Translations under genes and position numbers: made by a program
Origin: a virus
Strand: one strand, 5' to 3'
Virus record (IMG/VR): IMGVR_UViG_3300047497_000279
Coordinates: 1 to 23,747 of that record
Length of the DNA: 23,747 nt
In this document: piece by piece, positions 14,743 through 23,321 of the stretch
How the letters are laid out: each line of letters begins with the position of its first letter
How positions within the stretch are numbered: position 1 is the stretch's first letter
Notes under the pieces: generated by a model
Seen by the model: the letters and a program-made list of their open reading frames with translations, nothing else
Database searches by the model: none
Told to the model about the DNA's origin: nothing

Positions 14743-15864
14743 ATGCAGCTTCCGGTGATGAGCTTCTCCGGTCTGGTGCAGCAGATGGCGGCAGGGCTGC
14801 AAGGGCGCGCAGTACAACTGATCGATCTTACAATCGGCAGCGTCTTGCGGGCCATCCTTGAATCCTGTGCGTCGGTGGGGCTGTGGTTGCAATGGCTGGT
14901 GTTGCAGGTGCTGACGATGACGCGTGCCGCGACGAGCGTCGGCAGCGATCTGGATAGCTGGATGGCCGATTTTTCGTTCACTCGGCTGCCCGGTGTTGCG
15001 GCCTCCGGCCTGGTGACGTTCGCGCGCTACACCGTTGGATTGCCGGTGACGGTGCCCGTGGGATGCACCGTGCTGACGACGGATGGCACGCAGAGCTTTC
15101 TGGTGATCGAAGACGATTCGAATCCGGCGTGGAATGGCGCCGGTGGGTATACGTTGCAGGTGCAGCAGGCGAGCGTGACCGTGCCAGTGCAATGCGCGGT
15201 GGTGGGACCCGGAGGCAATGTTCAGGCGGGAACGATCGGATTGCTTGCCTCGCCGCTGGCCGGCGTGGATACGGTTTCCAACGCCGCGGCATTTGTGGGC
15301 GGCGCGAGCGCGGAGCCGGACGCACAGTTCAGAGCGCGATTTCAGCTCTATATCAATAGCCGTTCTCTGGCGACGGTGACGGCCATCCTGAACGCCGTGG
15401 ACTCCGTGCAGCTCGCGCTGCGGACGATTGTGATCGAGAATGTGGATCCGACGCTGGCGCCGCAGAATGGCAGTTTTCTGGTGGTGGCCGATGATGGCAC
15501 GGGGTTTCCAGGGGCGGCGCTGCTTTCCGCCGTGCAGGGCGCGGTGGATGCGGTGCGGCCGATAGGCTCGGTGTTCGCGGTGCAGGGACCAGTGGTAGTG
15601 CCAGCCTCGGTGGTGGTGGTGATCGAAACGTCGAACCCGGCGACCCATGCGGCGGTTGCGGCCAGTGCGCAGCAGGCGATTTTGGGCTGGATTCAGGCCT
15701 TGCCGATCGCCGGCACATTGGCGGTTTCGAAGATCGACGCGCTGGCGCATGCGGCCGATCCGAGCGTGATCAGCGTGACGAGCAGCTTGATCAACGGCGC
15801 AGCGCAGGATCTGACGGCCCCGGCGAATGGCGTGATCATCGCCTCGAACGTGGTGGTATCCTGA
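14743..15864 (+). CDS. Baseplate J-like protein
   Basis: A 373-aa protein of the baseplate J/gp6 family, the main wedge component. The N-terminal helices (TIGSVLRAILESCASVGLWL, RAATSVGSDLDSWMADFSF) are typical: S.LRA..E......LQ...... then A.G..LD....... Beta domains follow with GLPVTVPVGCTVLTTDGTQSF and VPVQCAVVGPGGNVQAGTIG. The C-terminal helical domain contains ARFQLYINSRSLATVTAILNAV and later VAASAQQAILGWIQALPIAG. Length is close to other gpJ-like proteins. ATG 14743 follows the previous stop by one base, and the next ATG follows its own stop by one base. Confidence 0.9.
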   Translation: MQLPVMSFSGLVQQMAAGLQGRAVQLIDLTIGSVLRAILESCASVGLWLQWLVLQVLTMTRAATSVGSDLDSWMADFSFTRLPGVAASGLVTFARYTVGLPVTVPVGCTVLTTDGTQSFLVIEDDSNPAWNGAGGYTLQVQQASVTVPVQCAVVGPGGNVQAGTIGLLASPLAGVDTVSNAAAFVGGASAEPDAQFRARFQLYINSRSLATVTAILNAVDSVQLALRTIVIENVDPTLAPQNGSFLVVADDGTGFPGAALLSAVQGAVDAVRPIGSVFAVQGPVVVPASVVVVIETSNPATHAAVAASAQQAILGWIQALPIAGTLAVSKIDALAHAADPSVISVTSSLINGAAQDLTAPANGVIIASNVVVS

Positions 15865-15865
15865 C

Positions 15866-16507
15866 ATGAAGGGCGATGCGGACGACATGGCGAGCCGCCT
15901 GCTGGCGATCCTGCCCGCAGGCTGGTTCGGCGACACGGCGCCCACCCTGCAAGCCCTTCTGGCAGGGCTCGGAACGGCGTTCGCGGCGTTCTGGTCGCTG
16001 CTGCAGACGGTGATCGCGCAGGCGCGGATCGCCACGGCCAGCGGCATATTTCTCGACATGATCAGCACGGATTATTTCGGCTACAGCCTGCTGCGGTTCG
16101 CCGGCGAGTCCGACAACGCTTTCAGGGGCCGGATCACCGAGGCGCTGTTGCGGCCGCGCGCCACACGGGCGGCGCTGGCGTTGGCGCTCCTGCAACTGAC
16201 GGGGCGGGCACCGGCGATCTTCGAGCCGGCGCGCACGAGCGACACCGGCGGATACGGCGCCGGTGGCGTGGGATACGGCGCCGGTGGCGGCTGGGGCAAT
16301 CTTGCCCTGCCATTCCAGTTCTTCCTGACTGCCTACCGGCCGAGCGGCGGCGGCATTGCCGAACTGGCAGGCTATTCCGCTGCCGGCATTCCGGTTTACG
16401 GCAGCCTCGCGATGGAGGTGGCCGGCGTTCCGGACAGCGTGATCCAGGAAGCGGTGTTGCCGCTTCTGCCCGCCGCGAGCACGGCCTGGATGCGCATATC
16501 GAACTGA
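15866..16507 (+). CDS. Tail protein I-like
   Basis: A 213-aa protein after gpJ, the normal gpI position at the baseplate edge where fibres attach. The N-terminal portion has LLAILPAGWFGDTAPTLQAL, then a helical part ASGIFLDMISTDYFGYSLLR and RGRITEALLRPRATRAALAL, a pattern (LP..W.......D..G.......E.D..FR.RI) found in gpI and related tail proteins. Residues about 127-144 carry a Gly/Tyr tandem repeat encoded by an exact DNA repeat. The C-terminus PVYGSLAMEVAGVP resembles a fibre-binding strand region. Start ATG 15866, one base after the previous stop. Confidence 0.78.
   Translation: MKGDADDMASRLLAILPAGWFGDTAPTLQALLAGLGTAFAAFWSLLQTVIAQARIATASGIFLDMISTDYFGYSLLRFAGESDNAFRGRITEALLRPRATRAALALALLQLTGRAPAIFEPARTSDTGGYGAGGVGYGAGGGWGNLALPFQFFLTAYRPSGGGIAELAGYSAAGIPVYGSLAMEVAGVPDSVIQEAVLPLLPAASTAWMRISN
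16250..16288 (+). repeat. 21-bp tandem repeat inside gpI-like gene
   Basis: An exact 18-bp direct repeat, GGATACGGCGCCGGTGGC, occurs at 16250-16267 and 16271-16288, so the period is 21 bp and the reading frame is kept. It encodes GGYGAGG followed by GYGAGG. Gains or losses of units would lengthen or shorten a flexible Gly/Tyr linker without frame loss. Confidence 0.8.
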
Positions 16508-16555
16508 CAAGCGACGGGCACGCCGCGCCAGATCATCGAGCTGAAAGGCCATTTC

Positions 16556-17800
16556 GTGGACAGACAGATCGTCTATCCCGGCGGAATTCCGCTGGACACC
16601 GATATCCTCAACATCGAACGCAGCGTGATGGTGGGTTTGGGATACCTGGCGCAGGCTGTACTGGGCACGAATACGGTTGCCGATGGGCTGGCTTGCTCAC
16701 CGACCGCTCCGGCCTCAATGAGCGTGACGGTGGGACCGGGCAGCATCACGCAATACGGCGCGGTCGATTCCTTGCCGTTCGGCTCGTTGCCGGCCCAGCC
16801 GGCCGAGCCGCTGCTGCGAATGGGCGTGAATCTGAGTGCCACCACATTTGTGCTGACAGCACCTGTAGGGTCTGGCCAGGCAATCAATTATTTGATCGAG
16901 GCGAGCCTGCTGGAGAACGACGGCACGCCGGTGGTGCTGCCCTATTACAACGCCGCCAATCCGGCGCAGCCCTATAGCGGGCCGGATAATGCCGGCACAC
17001 CGCAGAACACGCAGCGCCTGCAGAGCGTGCAACTGCAGATGAAGGCCGGTGCACCTGGGGGCGGCGGCACACAACAGACGCCACCGGTGGATGCAGGGTG
17101 GGTGGGACTCTATGTCATTACCGTGCAAGCCGCGCAGGCCAGTATCACGGCGGCCAATATCGCGGTGTTGCCGCAAGCGCCGTTCATCACTGTAAAATTG
17201 CCGCAGCAGACGCCAGGAACGCGCAACCTGGCGATCTTCACGCCGGCGACGCAGGGGAATTGGCTGGTGCCCCAAGGGGTGGGCACGGTGAAATTGCGCA
17301 TCTGGGGCGGCGGCGGCGCGGGCGGTTCGGGACTGGGCGGCGCGGGGGGCGGCGGCGGCGGCGGCGGTTACTCGGAAGGGTTCTACACCGTTACCCCGGG
17401 CCAGGCGTATTTCGTCAAGGTCGGCAATGGCGGCGTGGGGGCTGGCACGGCGGGCGGCAATTCGGCGTTCGCCGCTCTGGCCTCGGCCACCGGCGGCGTG
17501 GCGGGCGCCGGTGGAAGTAGTGGTGCCGGGGGCGCAGGAGGCGCTGGTGGTGCCGGCGCCGGAACGGGGCTTCTCATAGCGGGCCAGGCGGGCGGTGCGG
17601 CCATTGTGACCGGCACGCTGCTGATCGGCGGCGGCGGCGGCGGCGCTTACAGCGGCGCCGGGGCGCAGCAGGCGGTGGCGGCGCCGGGGACGGCGCAGGA
17701 TGGTGCGGCAGCGAGTTTGCCCGGCGCCGGCGGCGCGGGTGGCCTGGGCAGCGGGCTCGGCGGCCAGGGCGGCGCAGGGCTGGTTCTGGTGGAATGGTGA
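16556..17800 (+). CDS. Tail fibre protein with glycine-rich tip domain
   Basis: This 414-aa protein begins MDRQIVYPGGIPLDTDILNI, a baseplate-attachment segment shared by prophage fibre proteins of this type, with ERSVMVGLGYLAQAVLGTN. Residues about 50-210 are a beta-rich shaft region (SMSVTVGPGSITQYGAVD, INYLIEASLLENDGT, GLYVITVQAA). From about 245 it turns to a glycine-rich domain (RIWGGGGAGGSGLGGAG and further GAGG repeats) ending GLVLVEW. That architecture resembles polyglycine-helix adhesins such as phage S16 gp38, where Gly-rich helices carry variable receptor-binding loops. Two runs of GGC codons lie in it. GTG 16556 has AAAGG 7 nt upstream. Receptor binding is inferred. Confidence 0.76.
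   Translation: MDRQIVYPGGIPLDTDILNIERSVMVGLGYLAQAVLGTNTVADGLACSPTAPASMSVTVGPGSITQYGAVDSLPFGSLPAQPAEPLLRMGVNLSATTFVLTAPVGSGQAINYLIEASLLENDGTPVVLPYYNAANPAQPYSGPDNAGTPQNTQRLQSVQLQMKAGAPGGGGTQQTPPVDAGWVGLYVITVQAAQASITAANIAVLPQAPFITVKLPQQTPGTRNLAIFTPATQGNWLVPQGVGTVKLRIWGGGGAGGSGLGGAGGGGGGGGYSEGFYTVTPGQAYFVKVGNGGVGAGTAGGNSAFAALASATGGVAGAGGSSGAGGAGGAGGAGAGTGLLIAGQAGGAAIVTGTLLIGGGGGGAYSGAGAQQAVAAPGTAQDGAAASLPGAGGAGGLGSGLGGQGGAGLVLVEW
17348..17365 (+). repeat. GGC trinucleotide run (six units)
   Basis: Six in-frame GGC codons followed by GGT and TAC in the fibre gene. The encoded run is eight glycines before a Tyr-Ser. Length change by slippage would keep the frame. Confidence 0.8.
17627..17644 (+). 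repeat. Second GGC trinucleotide run (six units)
   Basis: Six in-frame GGC codons followed by GCT TAC AGC. Its context (Gly run then Ala-Tyr-Ser) mirrors the first run, consistent with repeated adhesin loops built on the same scaffold. Confidence 0.8.
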
Positions 17801-17827
17801 GCGCGCACGCCGATTGATCGGGAAAGG

Positions 17828-17867
17828 CCAGGGCTCTGCCCTGGACCCGCTGGGGACAAGTCCCCAG
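17828..17867. repeat. Tandem palindromes, REP-like element
   Basis: Two adjacent hairpins lie after the fibre gene: CCAGGGC-TCT-GCCCTGG (17828-17844, 7-bp arms) and CTGGGGAC-AA-GTCCCCAG (17850-17867, 8-bp arms), both perfect. They lie in a 231-bp gap (17801-18031) without a gene. The surrounding text (an accounting of 'gggctctgccctgg' type) resembles intergenic palindromic repeats I recall from Acetobacteraceae and other alphaproteobacteria. No terminal T-run follows, so they are not classic terminators, though they could act as mRNA 3'-end stabilisers. Confidence 0.7.
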
Positions 17868-17989
17868 ACCCAATGTGTGGCGGGAACGGCGGCGGGCGCG
17901 CTGTCGCAGGGCGCCCTGTCCTGCAGATCGATTCGATATGAAAAGCCCGAAAGCAGCTTTTCCGACGCTTGAAGACTCTTGACGGTTTG

Positions 17990-18012
17990 CCGCGGCGGAC
18001 GAACCGCCGCGG
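17990..18012. repeat. GC-rich hairpin ahead of fibre adaptor gene
   Basis: A perfect 9-bp inverted repeat, CCGCGGCGG and CCGCCGCGG, with a 5-nt loop (17999-18003), lies 19 bp before the ATG of the next gene and just upstream of its ribosome site. No T-run follows. It could stabilise the downstream message or limit ribosome access; neither is shown. Confidence 0.7.
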
Positions 18013-18031
18013 CCGGCGCATGGAAGCGACA

Positions 18032-18517
18032 ATGGCAACTCAAGCGACATATACGTGGATACCCTCCACGGCGCGGGTGGTAACGCTGCCCGGATTTGGC
18101 ACGATCCCGCGTGGCACGCCGCCATGCCAGCCAGCGGCGCTGTGCTGGCCGGCAAAAGACCCGGGCGACACGCTCGACTTCGTTCTGGATATTTCCGAAG
18201 CCATCGCCGGCAACGAAGGCGATGCGATCGCCACACTGGATGTGGTGATCAGCCCGGCCAATCCCGGCGATTTGACTCTGCAGGGCACGAGTGCCGATGG
18301 CGATTTGGCCATCCTGTGGTTTTCGGACGGGTTTGCGGGAACGATTTACCAGGTGACCGTGACCGTCGGCACCAACAGCGGACGGACCATCGGGCGGACG
18401 ATCAACCTGCCTGTGGTGGCGCTGGCCACGCCGCCAGTGCCGCCAGGCACGCTGACCGACCAGACCGGCGCGCCGATCACCGACCAGACCGACCAGCCGA
18501 TCATCACCACGTCCTGA
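18032..18517 (+). CDS. Fibre-tail adaptor-like protein
   Basis: A 161-aa protein from ATG 18032, with GGAAG 5 nt upstream; the in-frame ATG at 18020 and TTG 17969 lack ribosome sites. Residues about 40-130 look like an Ig-like domain: DPGDTLDFVLDISEAIAGNE, DVVISPANPGDLTL, then WFSDGFAGTIYQVTVTVGTN and GRTIGRTINLPVV. This pattern (LD...D....L.GD..I....W.......L, then WLSGG..G..Y.VT......GRT..R...L.V) is what I know from phage fiber-tail adaptor proteins. The C-terminus repeats an ITDQT/LTDQT motif. It probably links spikes or fibres to the baseplate. It lies directly before the two spike genes, with a 16-nt gap. Confidence 0.7.
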   Translation: MATQATYTWIPSTARVVTLPGFGTIPRGTPPCQPAALCWPAKDPGDTLDFVLDISEAIAGNEGDAIATLDVVISPANPGDLTLQGTSADGDLAILWFSDGFAGTIYQVTVTVGTNSGRTIGRTINLPVVALATPPVPPGTLTDQTGAPITDQTDQPIITTS

Positions 18518-18533
18518 CACGCGCGGAGGGCCA

Positions 18534-21008
18534 ATGCCCACCATCGATGAATTGCCGCCGGCCGTTTCGGTCAGCGATACGGATGAGCTCGTGGTTTCGC
18601 AGGCGGACACGGCACGCAAAGCGACACGGGCGCAATTGCTGGCCGGCGTGCAGCCTGCGCTCGCCATTCCGTCCGGTACGCTGCTGGGACGCGTGAGTGC
18701 AGGGATCGGGGCACCGGAGACCCTGGCGCTCGGCGCCAATCTGACGGTGGGCAATGGGGCGATCAGCGCGCCGGCACCGTTCGTGATTGATGCGCTGACG
18801 GCGGGTGGCGCGCCCGGTGCCGCAGACCAGGTGCCGATCGGACAAGGCGGCCAGAACGCGGCAATCCCGTATGCAACATTCATGGGCGGGCTGAGCGGCA
18901 TCAGCGGCATTGACGGGTCGAACGTGACGGTAGCGACAACTGGGGCTGGCCTTCCGCGACGGCTCGCCGACAGCATGGCCGATGCGTTGAGCATCGAGAG
19001 TTTCGGCGCTGTTGGCGACGGCGTGACGGACGACGCGGCGGCTTTCACCGCGGCCTTGGCGAGTGGCCGGCCGGTGCGGCTGGACGGCCGGATCTATGTC
19101 GTGAACGGCGTGCTGGCGGTGGCGGCGAGCACGGCCATGCAGGGCATTGCCGGCGCCACGATTATACGCCGCTTGCAACTCACCGCGCCGACCGGCTGGA
19201 TCACCATTACGGCGCCGGCATTCCAGGCGAGCGGCATCATCTTCGATGCCGGCAGCCTGGCGGGTGGCGACGCACCGGCGGTAAGCGTGGGTGCCACGTG
19301 CATGGACGCGCAATTTACCGGGTGCGGCTTTGCCAATGCCCAGGGCGCGACATTGGGCAGCGGCCTGAGTGTTGCGGGGGCGGCCGGGTCGGCGTGCGTT
19401 GTGTCCGCGTGCAGTTTCGACGGCAATATGTTGCATGGCGTATACGCCACGGGCGGCGGCAGCGTGACGATCGAGGCCTGCCAGGCCTCGGCGAATGGCG
19501 GGTGCGGCATCCGCGTGGACCCTGGCGTGGCCTGCATGGTGCAGGATAATGGCTGCGCCGGGAATGGCGAGGGGATCAGCATCGGCGCCTGGAGTGCGGG
19601 GCCGGCGACGCCGCAGGCCGGGCCAGGCTGCATGGTGACGGGCAATGTGTGTTCCGGCAGTGCCGGGTGGGGCATTGCGGTGGCGGCGACCGGTGCGCTG
19701 ATCGTCGGCAATACCGTGACGGCTTCGGGCGCCGCCGTGCAAGGCGGCATTCTGGCGCGGCTCGGCGCCTCGCGGTTGGCCGACAACATCGTGAATGGCG
19801 GCGGCACGGGGATCGATGCCCGCGGCAGCTGGGGCAGCATGATTGCCGGCAATCACGTGGCCGGCGCTGCGACAGGGGTGACGGCCGGTGGCAGCCAGAA
19901 TCTGGTGGTATCCGGCAATGTGCTGCTGATGAATGGCTGGGCCTTGCGGATTTCCGCCATCGAGCCGGTGTTGTCGTTCCTGCCGACCGGGCCGCTCACC
20001 ATTTCCGCGAATTGGATCGGGTTCACCACGGCGCAGGGCGGCGGTATTTGCGTGCTGGATGGCGCGCAGGGTGTGGCGGTCGTTGATAACGACATCAATG
20101 GCTGGGGCAGCGCTACGGTGGATCAGGCGCTGTGGTTGCACACCGATTGCGCGGTTCTGCGTGGGAATCGCTGGAACAACCAGACGCATTTCCGGGTGCA
20201 GGCGAATACGGTCGCGGGACTTCAGGCGCTGATCGTGCCGGACATGGCAGAAGACGTTCTGGTGACCAGCGCGGCGTCGCCGGTGAATTCGGTGATGACG
20301 GCGCACCAGGCCGATACGCTCGGGCAGATCGCCTTCATCAAGGTGAGCAATGGCGGCGCCGGCTATACCACCGCGCAGGTGACGATCGGCGGATCAGGAA
20401 CGGGCGCCACGGCGAATGCCGTGGTCGGCAATGGGCAGGTGCTGTGGATCGTGGTGAGCAATCCGGGATCCGGCTACGGCCTGATCGGCAGCGCGGCCCC
20501 AGTGACGATCAGCGGTGACGGCGACGGCGCCGTAGCGCAGGCCTTCGTCGGCCTGCCCGTGCTGGACGGGAAAAGGCTTCGGCTGAGCTGCAATTGCCAG
20601 CTCCAACTGGCGCTCGCGGGATCCTCGCCTGCACAGCAGAGCTGGACCGGGTTCGAATCGACAGTCCCCGCCTACGGCGCGATGGAATTGGAGGGCGCGT
20701 TCGGCGCGTGGCGGGCGGTGGCGTTTCCGCCGGTCGATTATCTGGCGCCGACCGGTGATGGCGGTGTGGTGCTGCAGAGCGTGAGCGGCGGTGCGCTGAC
20801 GTTGCGGCCCGGAAGCGGCGGCACGTTGCATCTGGCGAGCGCCGTGGAGGCGGTTGGGTGCACGTCCTCGGTCGGGCGGGGATCGCCGCTGGGGATGGTG
20901 AGCGCGCCGCCAGGATCGGATTTCCGCAACCTCAATGGCGGCGCTGGCAACACGTTCTGGGTGAAGCAGGCGAATAGCGACGCCACGGGCTGGGTCGCGA
21001 TCGGCTGA
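18534..21008 (+). CDS. Tailspike 1, beta-helix, possible depolymerase
   Basis: An 824-aa protein. Residues 1-60 form an anchor module (MPTIDELPPAVSVSDTDELV, then RATRAQLLAGVQPA-like text and LLGRVSAG) that recurs in the next gene. At about 156-170 FGAVGDGVTDDAAAFTAAL is the entry motif of pectate-lyase-3-type parallel beta-helices. The stretch to about 560 is a long series of short turns (SVTIEACQASANGGCGIRVD, GCMVTGNVCSGSAGWGIAV). Residues about 603-660 have two NGG/NPG-SGY units (VSNGGAGYTTAQVTIGG). The C-terminus has LTLRPGSGGTLHL and a WV-type end. Such spikes often cleave surface polysaccharide; no catalytic residues can be assigned here. ATG 18534 has GGAGGG at 18525-18530. Confidence 0.84.
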   Translation: MPTIDELPPAVSVSDTDELVVSQADTARKATRAQLLAGVQPALAIPSGTLLGRVSAGIGAPETLALGANLTVGNGAISAPAPFVIDALTAGGAPGAADQVPIGQGGQNAAIPYATFMGGLSGISGIDGSNVTVATTGAGLPRRLADSMADALSIESFGAVGDGVTDDAAAFTAALASGRPVRLDGRIYVVNGVLAVAASTAMQGIAGATIIRRLQLTAPTGWITITAPAFQASGIIFDAGSLAGGDAPAVSVGATCMDAQFTGCGFANAQGATLGSGLSVAGAAGSACVVSACSFDGNMLHGVYATGGGSVTIEACQASANGGCGIRVDPGVACMVQDNGCAGNGEGISIGAWSAGPATPQAGPGCMVTGNVCSGSAGWGIAVAATGALIVGNTVTASGAAVQGGILARLGASRLADNIVNGGGTGIDARGSWGSMIAGNHVAGAATGVTAGGSQNLVVSGNVLLMNGWALRISAIEPVLSFLPTGPLTISANWIGFTTAQGGGICVLDGAQGVAVVDNDINGWGSATVDQALWLHTDCAVLRGNRWNNQTHFRVQANTVAGLQALIVPDMAEDVLVTSAASPVNSVMTAHQADTLGQIAFIKVSNGGAGYTTAQVTIGGSGTGATANAVVGNGQVLWIVVSNPGSGYGLIGSAAPVTISGDGDGAVAQAFVGLPVLDGKRLRLSCNCQLQLALAGSSPAQQSWTGFESTVPAYGAMELEGAFGAWRAVAFPPVDYLAPTGDGGVVLQSVSGGALTLRPGSGGTLHLASAVEAVGCTSSVGRGSPLGMVSAPPGSDFRNLNGGAGNTFWVKQANSDATGWVAIG

Positions 21009-21036
21009 CCGACCATTTCCGGCACGAGGACATCAC

Positions 21037-23307
21037 ATGCCTACCATTCCGCAATTGCCTGTGGCGGCCGCTTCCGGTGCGCAGGACGAATTTCCCGTGA
21101 GCCAGGGCGGTATTACCCGCTCCGTTACCACGGCGGATCTGCTGAGCGGCACGCAGCCGGCGATCGAATTGCCGAGTGCGGCTCTGCTGGGCCGGGTATC
21201 GCTCGGGCCAGGGGGCCCTGAGCCGGTGACGGTAAGCACCGGGCTCGCGATGGCAAATGGCGGGCTCGCCGCGAATGGCGGGGATCATGCAGGCTTCGTG
21301 CTGGAGACGGCGTTGAACCTGTCGGACGAGGTGATCGTGAATTCGGCCGGCACACCGTCACGCGTGCCGATGCCGTTGTTGCGCGGGCTGTATTCGCCGG
21401 GCACGAATATCGGCATCAGCAATGCGGGAACCATTTCGGCGAGTACCGATCCTTCGGTGACCGCCGGTCTGGCTTCGTTAAATAGCGGACTTTCTACGAC
21501 GGAGGCGAATGTTGCCGCGCTGGCGGCGAAGATCCCCTCCGGCGGTTACGTGTCCTTGAATGCGCAGGGACAGATCACCGCGCCCATGGCGGGCCCGGTG
21601 ACGCTGGGAACAGTCGCCGTGACGGCGGGCGCACCGAGCCGAACCTTGCAGGCGATGGCGCTGGACACGCTGAATGTTATCGATTTCGGCGCCTCGACCA
21701 GCGGCGGCGATTGCACGGCGGCGTTCAATGCGGCGTTCGCGGCGCTGCCGGCCTCGGGCGGCGAGATCTTCATCCCGGCGGGCGACTACCATCTGGCGAG
21801 CAGCCTGGTGTGGGCCGGCAAGCCCGTGACCATACGCGGCGCGGGCAAGGGCATCAGCCGGGTGCATTTGCAGCACACGGGCATCGGCTTCGACATTTCT
21901 CAGACCGTGCCGACCAACCGCGTCGTGCTGCGGGATTTTTCGGCGTTCGCCGAGAACACGACGGGGCAGACTGCAGCAGTCGCACGGCTGACCTATCCGC
22001 AGGAGATATCGTTCGGCTACGTCTCCGGCTTCATCAGCGATATCGAATGCTTCGGCTACCCAAACGGATCCAACGGCGTCGCTCCGTTTCCGCAGACCTT
22101 CCTGCGCGGCTTCGTGCTGAACAATTGCTGGAGCGTGCAGGTAAACAATGTGAGCTGGTTCGGACCGTCGGCAGCGGCCGGCTCGACCAGCTCGGCGGTG
22201 ATCGAGGTGAACGGCACCATCGACACGCGGATCAGTGGGCTGCAGGCCTATTTCGGCCATGCGGCCGTGTTGCAGACCGGGTATTGCGAAGGCATCTACT
22301 TCACCAACCCGCTGATCGTCGGCGTGGACTATTTGTTCGCCCAGACGGATATCACGACGTGGCAGGGCTATGCGCCGACACGGCTGATGCTCCTGGGACT
22401 GTGGGCGGCGAATGGCGAGCTGAATTGCAATCTGGGGACAGTACAGGCCGCGGCGGTGGGCGGCGGGTTCTTCGTCGGACTTGATATCACGCGCGATGGC
22501 GGCCCGAATACGGCGCAGGCGCTGTTCGATCTGACCAACGTTTCCGGGTTTTCCGTGGTCGGCTGCAATTTCGTGGGCGGGCCGTCCGGCGGCAACAATC
22601 AGGATATCGCCTTCCAGTTCAAGAGCACGTTCAACTCATCCGGGAATGTGATCGGCGGATGCAATTTTCAGGATATGGCGACGATCATCAGCATCGGCAC
22701 GGCCAACGGCACGGTGGGCCTGACGACGTTCGCGCTGAACCCGAACAATGTGCCGATCGCGACCGCGTTTCTCGACAATTCGGCGGCGAGCAACAGCAAC
22801 CTGATTACCTTCCAATCACCGGCGACCAGCACCGCCCCGTCCGGCATTGCCAACACCAAGGATCACCTGTTCACCGCCGCCGACGGCTCGCCCTTGCTGC
22901 GCATCAACGCCGCGCCTGGCGCAAAAAACTTCCTGCGAACTCAGGCCGTGACGTCAGGCAACCCGCCGACCATCATCTACGATGGCACGGACGGCACGGT
23001 GAACGGCGTGATTCAAACGAAGGGCGGCGACCTGTTCATCAACGCAGCGGGCGGCACCAGCAATAGCGGGAATATGTTGAGCCTGTTGAATATTCCGGGC
23101 TCGGTGAACTGGATCGTCATGCAGAATGCGACTTCAGGCAATCTGAGCGAAATCACCACCAATGCCGGCGGCATCGGGATACAGCCTAAGGGTGCGTTGT
23201 GGCTTTCCCCTGGATCGGGGCTCTTCACGTCCGCCCTGCCAACCACGAAGCCGATCGCTGGTTCCGGCCAGATCTGGAACAATGGCGGTGTGCTGAGTGT
23301 CGCATGA
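21037..23307 (+). CDS. Tailspike 2, beta-helix, paralogous anchor
   Basis: A 756-aa protein with the same anchor module as tailspike 1 (MPTIPQLPVAAASGAQDEFP, VSQGG, LLSGTQPAIELPSAALLGRV). Residues about 100-190 add a different linker with helical text (ASLNSGLSTTEANVAALAAK). At about 213 NVIDFGASTSGGDCTAAFNA and GEIFIPAGDYHLASSLVW open a second parallel beta-helix, with VTIRGAGKGISRVHL. The body shows no obvious identity to tailspike 1. The C-terminus LPTTKPIAGSGQIWNNGGVL is a common tail-protein ending. GAGGA (21026-21030) lies 6 nt before ATG 21037. It should recognise or cut a surface glycan different from that of spike 1; this is inference from divergence. Confidence 0.84.
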   Translation: MPTIPQLPVAAASGAQDEFPVSQGGITRSVTTADLLSGTQPAIELPSAALLGRVSLGPGGPEPVTVSTGLAMANGGLAANGGDHAGFVLETALNLSDEVIVNSAGTPSRVPMPLLRGLYSPGTNIGISNAGTISASTDPSVTAGLASLNSGLSTTEANVAALAAKIPSGGYVSLNAQGQITAPMAGPVTLGTVAVTAGAPSRTLQAMALDTLNVIDFGASTSGGDCTAAFNAAFAALPASGGEIFIPAGDYHLASSLVWAGKPVTIRGAGKGISRVHLQHTGIGFDISQTVPTNRVVLRDFSAFAENTTGQTAAVARLTYPQEISFGYVSGFISDIECFGYPNGSNGVAPFPQTFLRGFVLNNCWSVQVNNVSWFGPSAAAGSTSSAVIEVNGTIDTRISGLQAYFGHAAVLQTGYCEGIYFTNPLIVGVDYLFAQTDITTWQGYAPTRLMLLGLWAANGELNCNLGTVQAAAVGGGFFVGLDITRDGGPNTAQALFDLTNVSGFSVVGCNFVGGPSGGNNQDIAFQFKSTFNSSGNVIGGCNFQDMATIISIGTANGTVGLTTFALNPNNVPIATAFLDNSAASNSNLITFQSPATSTAPSGIANTKDHLFTAADGSPLLRINAAPGAKNFLRTQAVTSGNPPTIIYDGTDGTVNGVIQTKGGDLFINAAGGTSNSGNMLSLLNIPGSVNWIVMQNATSGNLSEITTNAGGIGIQPKGALWLSPGSGLFTSALPTTKPIAGSGQIWNNGGVLSVA

Positions 23308-23321
23308 GGGAGGGCGTGGTC

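Noticed and set aside
17828-18012. Hairpins as Rho-independent terminators or attachment site
   Set aside because: No T-run follows any of the stems, and there is no integrase or tRNA gene nearby, so neither call can be supported.
16715-20306. Minus-strand open frames of 777 aa (16715-19048) and 600 aa (18504-20306)
   Set aside because: Both are mirror shadows of the fibre, adaptor and tailspike genes; low-complexity Arg/Pro/His/Ala translations, no start signal and no recognisable domain.
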